Origin: CAYVMN01 sp043808585
GTDB lineage: Bacteria; Desulfobacterota; DSM-4660; Desulfatiglandales; Desulfatiglandaceae
NCBI GenBank assembly: GCA_043808585.1
Contig: JAZDES010000064.1
Span: 1 to 28,119, forward strand
Length of the DNA stretch: 28,119 nucleotides
Direction: 5' to 3'
Of the stretch, positions 23,321 to 28,119 are shown piece by piece. The stretch's first letter is position 1. The number at the start of each line of letters is the position of its first letter. Under the pieces are notes generated by a model. The model made no database searches. It was not told the origin of the DNA and worked only from the letters and a program-made list of their open reading frames with translations. Both the position numbers and the translations under genes were made by a program.

Positions 23321-24848
23321 AAACAACCGTCTTAACTGGCCTGTCTGACACTCCCAGGTCATCCCTCTTAATATAGTCCAAATGAACCAGACAATCCTTG
23401 CGACCTACGAGTTCCCTCAGATTCTTCATTCCCAGCCTTTTGAGTATTCGTATCAGTTCCATTCGCCACGCAAGGAACATATTGATAATTCGCTGGGTCC
23501 CCCACTCGAGTTCGATTAGCTCCATTAACTCTGGGTCTGTAGTGGCAATCCCTCTCGCGCACCCTCTCCCACTTTCGCAGTTGTGACAGCGGATACATTC
23601 CAGTGCCACAAGGTCTGCGGTGCCGGTGCAGACCCCATCTGCTCCAAGGGCAATAATTTTGGCCACGTCATGGGGCGTTCTTATTCCACCACTGGCAATC
23701 AATGTTATCCGGTCGCGAACCCCCTCTTCCTCAAGGAATTGATGGACCTTGGGAACGGCATATTCGATGGGCATGGCTATGTTCTTCTTGGCGATATCCG
23801 GGGCAGCGCCTGTACCACCGTAGCTTCCATCAAGATGGATTATGTGGGCGCCTGCGTAATAGCTACCTACTGCTACCATATCCACGTCTGTTGGGGTTGA
23901 CACCTTGACCGATACAACTGCTTTTGGATTTATGGCCTTGATCCAGTCAACATGTTTCTTGTGATCCTCAACAGAGTAAACGCTGTGAAAAGGGAAAGGA
24001 GAGAACAGCGGGAACCCTGCAACAGCTTCTCGCATGCGGGCGACCCCTGGTGTCACCTTGTCCCCCAGAAGATGGCCACCAAGACCCGGCTTTGCACCCT
24101 GGGCGTATTTGAATTCAACGATCTTCACACGCTGGATCGTCTCCTCCCTGACCCCAAAAAGACCTGTGGCTACCTGGGTGATTACATGATCATCATAAGG
24201 CTTCAGCTCATCAGGATATCCCCCTTCACCAGTGCAACAGAAGGTCCCCAAGGCAGCAGCCGCCTTTATCCTGCTTAACATTGTCGTGATACTTACCGAG
24301 CCGTAAGACATGCCGCCGCCATAGAAAGGGACCTCAATCCTGACGCGGTGGGCATTGTCGTTTCTCCTATTGAGATCGACACTTACATCTAGTTCGTCAT
24401 CTTGCAGTTCTTGTTGGAGATCGGCTGGTCTCCTTATGACCAGCCGAAGCTTGTCAAATCCACCCCCGGAAGCCCCTGTCCGGTATTCCAGGCCTGCTGG
24501 AGGGGACACGCCGAATTCGGCCATGGACCAGGTACTGGCAAGGAGGTCGGGGGTCCATCGAAGATCTCCTATGCTCTCAAAATCAGGATTGATAACCATG
24601 GAGAGTGCACGCTCTGGACAGGCCTCAAAACATGGAGAGGGACAATCGTTGCCTACGCATAGATAGTGGTTCTGCGCAGACACCTGTCCCCTTCTCATGA
24701 CATGAACACCATGGTCACAAATCTCCACACATTGTCCGCATGATATGCAGCTGTTGTTCCGGTTCAATCGGTATTTGGCAATGGGGTTCCTGAAGCGAGA
24801 ACGCGTAGGAACGACTTCTGGAAACCGGAACGAATTGGACCTACTCAA
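23304..24848 (-). CDS. Glutamate synthase FMN-domain subunit with N-terminal ferredoxin domain
   Basis: Catalytic synthase half of a split glutamate synthase (2-oxoglutarate plus ammonia to glutamate). Numbering from a TTG start at 24848, residues 34-77 hold eight cysteines for two [4Fe-4S] clusters (CISCGQCVEIC and CVGNDCPSPCFEACP). The FMN barrel follows with GGMSYGSVS, CTGEGG (205-210), KYAQGAKPGLGGHL (248-261), LDGSYGGTGAAP (339-350) and LIASGGIRTPHDVAKI. A Cys cluster CIRCHNCESGRGC (417-429) sits where the 3Fe-4S ligands of GltB are. All FMN/substrate motifs are intact. I chose TTG 24848 because GGGGAGG lies nine bases upstream and it overlaps the previous stop; ATG 24869 is possible. 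No NADPH-oxidoreductase subunit is visible, so ferredoxin is the likely donor. Confidence 0.88.
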   Translation of the reverse strand: MSRSNSFRFPEVVPTRSRFRNPIAKYRLNRNNSCISCGQCVEICDHGVHVMRRGQVSAQNHYLCVGNDCPSPCFEACPERALSMVINPDFESIGDLRWTPDLLASTWSMAEFGVSPPAGLEYRTGASGGGFDKLRLVIRRPADLQQELQDDELDVSVDLNRRNDNAHRVRIEVPFYGGGMSYGSVSITTMLSRIKAAAALGTFCCTGEGGYPDELKPYDDHVITQVATGLFGVREETIQRVKIVEFKYAQGAKPGLGGHLLGDKVTPGVARMREAVAGFPLFSPFPFHSVYSVEDHKKHVDWIKAINPKAVVSVKVSTPTDVDMVAVGSYYAGAHIIHLDGSYGGTGAAPDIAKKNIAMPIEYAVPKVHQFLEEEGVRDRITLIASGGIRTPHDVAKIIALGADGVCTGTADLVALECIRCHNCESGRGCARGIATTDPELMELIELEWGTQRIINMFLAWRMELIRILKRLGMKNLRELVGRKDCLVHLDYIKRDDLGVSDRPVKTVVYPNVA

Positions 24849-26238
24849 GTTCGTATGCCTCCCCAACATCTGCCATGGACTCAAAGGCGCCTTTCTCAAG
24901 GTCTTCGAAGAACATTGCTCGACCTACTTCTCCCCGCAAACGCCGGACATCCCTGATTCCCATGGCCCCCATTACCTCAAGTAACTGGTTGTGCCAGGCA
25001 CCCAAAAGATTAACTACTCGCGAGGCAACCCATTCGGGAGATGCCCGATCTATTTCAACGGGACAAGCTAGCCCTTTGAGGCATCGCTTGCACATGCGGC
25101 ACTCCAAGGCGATCAGTATGGGAAGGTCTGTGAATACCGCATCTGCCCCACAAATAATGGCCTTTGCCACGTGCTCTGCCATGGCTAGTCCTCCGCTGAC
25201 GAGCAAAGAGACCTGTTCCCGGATTTTCGCCTCAACGAGTTTTAAATGGACTGAATGGATCCCGTCTTTTAGGTGTAGCTCAGGATTGTCCAAGAAGTGG
25301 CCGTCCGGGCCTGCCTCGAGATGGATGACGGACACCCCTCCTTTCCCCAAGGAGAGGGCCTTATCCTCCATGCCTTTGGCCATGGACAACCTTACCGATA
25401 CCAACAGGAATGGATTCGATCTCCTCAAATTCTGCACGGTCACCTGCCAGTCTTCCGCCCAGGGGATTTCCACAATCCGTAAATCCTCAAGATTTTCCAA
25501 TACTTTAGGTCCACTATTAAAAATGATGGGTATCAGCCTGCCTTGATGGTCATTAAGAGTCTTGTGTGCAATCTCTTCCGAGACAGCCAACAGGGTTCCG
25601 AGGCGTCTTACAGCGCCGGCCCACCCCAATAGTGTGGCCTCGCTTATCGCCCCGAAAGCAGGGACTTTCAGGATTATGGGAAGAGGAATCCCCACCAATG
25701 AAGGGATCTCCACTTCCAGCTCTCCCTCACTATCAAAGCTGAGATGGGAAGGGGCAGAACCGAGACCCACGGCGGTGCTTATGTACTCGCGGCCGTGAAT
25801 ACCATCCCGCGTAGGGCGAACGATCTCTGACATGTCGGTCCACATGGAATCGAAACCACTCCCACTGAACGGACCCGGATAGCCGGCTCCAGATACAGGA
25901 ATTTTTCCCGTTTCGGCCTGGTACCAGAGACTGGTAATGATTTCTGGAGTCCAGTGAAAATCACCCATAGATCTATACTCAGGATTGATGGATTTATGGA
26001 TTAGCTCCTTTGGGCATCCCTGTATGCATCTGAAGCAATTCATGCATTGATTATCAATAGAGTCGATCATCTGACGGGCATTGAGATCTCGATTGGCGTA
26101 AACACTGTAAACACAACTCTTCTTGACGCAGATCGGGCATTTCAAGCACCCCTCCTCCCAGGCTATGATTCCCGACCGTGTAATAGGCTCGAAACGATGA
26201 GGCGCAGGCCTCGTATATATGGTATATCTGGATGGCAT
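24841..26238 (-). CDS. Degenerate paralogue of the glutamate synthase FMN subunit, Fe-S domain retained
   Basis: A 465-residue protein of the same layout as the next gene: eight cysteines in an N-terminal ferredoxin domain (C31, C34, C37, C42; C65, C68, C71, C75), the shared bridge INPEYRSMGDFHWTPEI, a barrel, and a C-terminal Cys loop (C380, C383, C386, C392). The active-site motifs of the real enzyme are gone: the TGEGG loop is AVSEEI, the AQGAKPG stretch is replaced by IPWAEDWQ, and DGSYGGTGAAP has become EAGPDGHFLDNPE. Only VSGGLAMAEHVAKAI, with the GADAVFTDLPI that follows, resembles its counterpart. It is therefore probably not a glutamate synthase by itself; an electron-transfer or structural partner of the active subunit is likely. 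The ATG at 26238 follows metF by 19 bases, and it overlaps the next gene. Confidence 0.8.
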   Translation of the reverse strand: MPSRYTIYTRPAPHRFEPITRSGIIAWEEGCLKCPICVKKSCVYSVYANRDLNARQMIDSIDNQCMNCFRCIQGCPKELIHKSINPEYRSMGDFHWTPEIITSLWYQAETGKIPVSGAGYPGPFSGSGFDSMWTDMSEIVRPTRDGIHGREYISTAVGLGSAPSHLSFDSEGELEVEIPSLVGIPLPIILKVPAFGAISEATLLGWAGAVRRLGTLLAVSEEIAHKTLNDHQGRLIPIIFNSGPKVLENLEDLRIVEIPWAEDWQVTVQNLRRSNPFLLVSVRLSMAKGMEDKALSLGKGGVSVIHLEAGPDGHFLDNPELHLKDGIHSVHLKLVEAKIREQVSLLVSGGLAMAEHVAKAIICGADAVFTDLPILIALECRMCKRCLKGLACPVEIDRASPEWVASRVVNLLGAWHNQLLEVMGAMGIRDVRRLRGEVGRAMFFEDLEKGAFESMADVGEAYELE

Positions 26239-26257
26239 ACTTAATTCCCTAATCGAG

Positions 26258-27181
26258 TCAGAGAACTGGCCTTGGCAAGAGCCCGGCCCTCTCTACAATC
26301 TCCTCCACCGTCTCTTCCCACTCTATTGCCATGATGTGAACTCCCTTTATGCCTGGCATCTCTTTGAGACTGGAGATGGTCTCCACGCAGAGCCGGATAC
26401 CTTCCTCACGCTGCTTGGCTCTTGGGATTCCCCCCATCCTTTTTATGATCTCATCAGGGAGATCCATTCCTGCCACCTTGATCTTCATGTACTTTGCCAT
26501 TCCGACCGATTTAAGCGGGGTGACGCCTCCCATTATGTAAGCCCTTTCGGTTAATCCCCTATCCTCTGCCATAACCAACCACTCCTCGAATCGCCTCAGG
26601 TTATAGATGCACTGAGTCTGAATGAAATCAGCGCCGGCCTGTATCTTCTTTGCTAGGCGGACCACCCTGAACTCAAAGGGGTCGGCAAAGGGATTGGCTG
26701 CTGCCCCGATAAACATATCCGGAGCGGTATCCAATGGTTCCCCACCCAGAATTTTCCTTTCATCGCGCATCGTCTTAACCGTTTCAATAAGCTGGATGGA
26801 GTCCAGGTCAAATACACCCATAGCCTCTGGCTGGTTTCCGAAAATCTGATGGTCGCCTGACAGGCAAAGGACATTACGGATACCCAGGGAAGAAGCGCCC
26901 AAGATATCAGACTGGATAGCAATCCGATTCCGGTCTCGCACAACCACCTGTAGCACCGGCTCCAAGCCCACTGTCTTGATCAGCACGCAGGCGGCCAGGC
27001 TGGACATTCGAACAATAGCCGTCTGGTTATCGGTTACGTTCACAGCGTCAACCTTGCCCATCAGCATTTCAGCCTTTTTAGTAACAACTTCAGGATCTGC
27101 ACCCTTTGGTGGACCACACTCGGCAGTTACAGCGAAGGCGCCCGATTCGAGAACGCGCTTTAGTCGACTTATTTGCTTCAC
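26258..27181 (-). CDS. metF: 5,10-methylenetetrahydrofolate reductase MetF (Wood-Ljungdahl type)
   Basis: A 307-residue FAD TIM barrel that reduces methylene-tetrahydrofolate to methyl-tetrahydrofolate. The catalytic Glu21 lies in VTAECGPPKG. NVTDNQTAIVRMSSLA, the FAD/folate region GIRNVLCLSGDH, and GADFIQTQCIYNLRRFEEW are typical of the family. The GTG start at 27181 overlaps the metV stop in the string GTGA, so the two are translationally coupled. The pairing with metV marks the type used in the methyl branch of the Wood-Ljungdahl pathway in acetogens and sulfate reducers, rather than a stand-alone methionine-pathway MetF. No NADH or Hdr subunit is visible; one could lie beyond the right edge. 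Confidence 0.92.
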   Translation of the reverse strand: MKQISRLKRVLESGAFAVTAECGPPKGADPEVVTKKAEMLMGKVDAVNVTDNQTAIVRMSSLAACVLIKTVGLEPVLQVVVRDRNRIAIQSDILGASSLGIRNVLCLSGDHQIFGNQPEAMGVFDLDSIQLIETVKTMRDERKILGGEPLDTAPDMFIGAAANPFADPFEFRVVRLAKKIQAGADFIQTQCIYNLRRFEEWLVMAEDRGLTERAYIMGGVTPLKSVGMAKYMKIKVAGMDLPDEIIKRMGGIPRAKQREEGIRLCVETISSLKEMPGIKGVHIMAIEWEETVEEIVERAGLLPRPVL

Positions 27182-27846
27182 CTTTGTTGATCCTCCCTGA
27201 TGATCCTTCTAGGCCCGCAACCCTGTTTCTTCCTCCAGTCTTTCGGTGGGTAGATCTTTTCAAGCCTCTCAAGCGCCTGAAATCTCGACAGGCGGTCAAT
27301 GATCATCTGCCAGGCGCAGTCAATCTCGGGATTAATTTCGCATCGCCCTTCCATTGAACCCCCGCAGGGCCCGTTCAAGATCTGTTTTGAACAGCGTGCA
27401 AGGGGGCAAATCCCGCCGAAATAGTACAACATGCAATCGCCACATCCTACACAGTTCTCCACCCAGTACCCCTGATCTTTGGTTTCCCCTAGAAATTCGG
27501 TATTTAGGGCAGGGATTACGGGCAACTCCTGATACATGTCAGAAACTGCCTGAACTCCGGCCCCGCATCCCAAGGAAAGGACCGCATCATACTTGTCAAT
27601 GGATGCATCTAGCTCTATTACAAAATCTCTTACACACTGGCGATCCAACGTTTTTTCTTGAATGAGTACTTCCGCCTTATCCATTTTTGCGGCCATTCGC
27701 AGTGCGGATGCCAGCATGGCAGTTTCTTTTTCTCCGCCGGCAGCGCACTCAGCCACGCAGGAACCACAGCCCAATACAAGAATCCTCTTATATGGAGCGA
27801 TCATGTCCCTGATCTCTTGAAAGGGTTTTTGTTCAGCAGTGATCAT
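27178..27846 (-). CDS. metV: Methylenetetrahydrofolate reductase small subunit MetV
   Basis: A 222-residue cysteine-rich protein of the MTHFR C-terminal (MetV) family, the partner of MetF in Wood-Ljungdahl organisms. It has an N-terminal LVLGCGSCVAECAAGGEKE (Cys27, 30, 34), SLGCGAGVQAVSD (Cys94) and a C-terminal Cys-rich block with VENCVGCGDC (132, 135, 138), GGICPLARC (147, 152), NGPCGGSMEGRC (161, 169) and Cys177. The pattern suggests Fe-S or zinc sites that pass electrons to the MetF flavin. The ATG at 27846 has AGGAG nine bases upstream. It is the first gene of the long minus-strand run in this window. Confidence 0.9.
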   Translation of the reverse strand: MITAEQKPFQEIRDMIAPYKRILVLGCGSCVAECAAGGEKETAMLASALRMAAKMDKAEVLIQEKTLDRQCVRDFVIELDASIDKYDAVLSLGCGAGVQAVSDMYQELPVIPALNTEFLGETKDQGYWVENCVGCGDCMLYYFGGICPLARCSKQILNGPCGGSMEGRCEINPEIDCAWQMIIDRLSRFQALERLEKIYPPKDWRKKQGCGPRRIIREDQQR

Positions 27847-27913
27847 AATTCTCTACTCCTCTCAAATCAGAGTAACCCTGACTTGTCAAATTCTGCCTGA
27901 GCCAATGCTCTCA

Positions 27914-27986
27914 GTGGATTTCTGCTGAAACCATCACTTCAACGCTCCAATGGGGGCGAAGCCACTAAGTTCAAGCAGAAATCCAC
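27914..27986. repeat. Large stem-loop upstream of metV
   Basis: GTGGATTTCTGCTGAA (27914-27929) and TTCAAGCAGAAATCCAC (27970-27986) pair over 16 bp with a single bulged base. The 40-base interior has a weaker inner pairing (CTTC/GAAG with adjacent GC pairs). No U-run follows in the minus direction. Its position 70 bases upstream of metV, inside the presumed leader, fits an RNA element, a REP-like repeat or a small RNA. Confidence 0.6.
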
Positions 27987-28065
27987 GTCCTGTGGGCGTA
28001 GTCAGAGGCAATGGCTCTGCCGGTCAACGGTCTCCCTTTGTGCCAATACCGGGGATATCCCTAAG

Positions 28066-28079
28066 GCAGAAGTTGTGCC
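28066..28079 (-). promoter_or_regulatory. Candidate sigma54 promoter for the metV operon
   Basis: On the minus strand GGCACAACTTCTGC has GG and GC exactly ten bases apart, with GGCAC intact at -24 and TGC at -12 (one mismatch in TTGC). Transcription would start about 200 bases before metV, placing the large stem-loop in the leader. A sigma54 promoter would fit an operon of nitrogen-assimilation genes, but one such match can arise by chance. Confidence 0.35.
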
Positions 28080-28119
28080 CAGAATTTCATGGACAAGGCT
28101 TGCGAGACCCGTTGGTTTA

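Larger units (their letters stand above)
27847..28119. other. Non-coding region upstream of metV
   Basis: No convincing gene occurs in the last 273 bases on either strand. The region holds the metV RBS, a large stem-loop (27914-27986) and a candidate sigma54 promoter (28066-28079). It is the likely control region for the 20-kb minus-strand run. Confidence 0.5.

Noticed and set aside
27861..27889. Perfect -35 hexamer TTGACA upstream of metV on the minus strand
   Set aside because: At 16-18 bases spacing there is no acceptable -10, and a start there would fall almost on the RBS.

Overview
The window looks like chromosomal core and accessory DNA of a deltaproteobacterial (Desulfobacterota-type) anaerobe. 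The pointers are a MetF-MetV methylene-tetrahydrofolate reductase pair of the Wood-Ljungdahl type, a split ferredoxin-type glutamate synthase with Fe-S domains, a PII/GlnD pair, a sigma54 activator with a sigma54 promoter, an Fe-S-type PurF, and genes for 8-amino-Kdo of a Gram-negative outer membrane. The lineage is inferred from gene content, not from a marker gene.

Left region (1-3681, all minus strand): phoB-phoR, then pstS and the start of pstC. This is a phosphate-starvation module, and four hexamers at 11-bp phasing upstream of pstS look like a Pho box. Next (3830-5371, minus) comes a NifA-type GAF-AAA-Fis sigma54 activator with a good sigma70 promoter whose -10 box lies inside a palindrome. 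The following long gap (5372-6217) holds the dead N-terminal stump of an OFA-family MFS transporter with its leader and RBS, then two palindromes and a near-perfect sigma54 promoter reading into nadE (6218-7870, plus), a glutamine-dependent NAD synthetase.

Right region (7852-27846, minus): fourteen genes packed head to tail, metV-metF-(degenerate GOGAT FMN paralogue)-(GOGAT FMN subunit)-(GOGAT amidotransferase/GXGXG subunit)-glnB-glnD-hisH-hisF-carA-carB-purF-kdnA-kdnB. Most are overlapping or separated by a few bases. Four of them (GOGAT, HisH, CarA, PurF) are glutamine amidotransferases, nadE next door is a fifth, and glnB/glnD encode the nitrogen-status sensor pair. The block reads as a glutamine-nitrogen distribution operon with the one-carbon gene pair at its head and lipid-A core amino-sugar genes at its tail.

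The most unusual items are: a tandem, apparently catalytically dead copy of the glutamate synthase FMN subunit that keeps all its Fe-S cysteines; a 14-bp perfect inverted repeat bridging the stop of the active FMN subunit and the start of the amidotransferase subunit; a large stem-loop ahead of metV; and heptamer-type repeats sitting where the ribosome binding sites of purF and carB should be.
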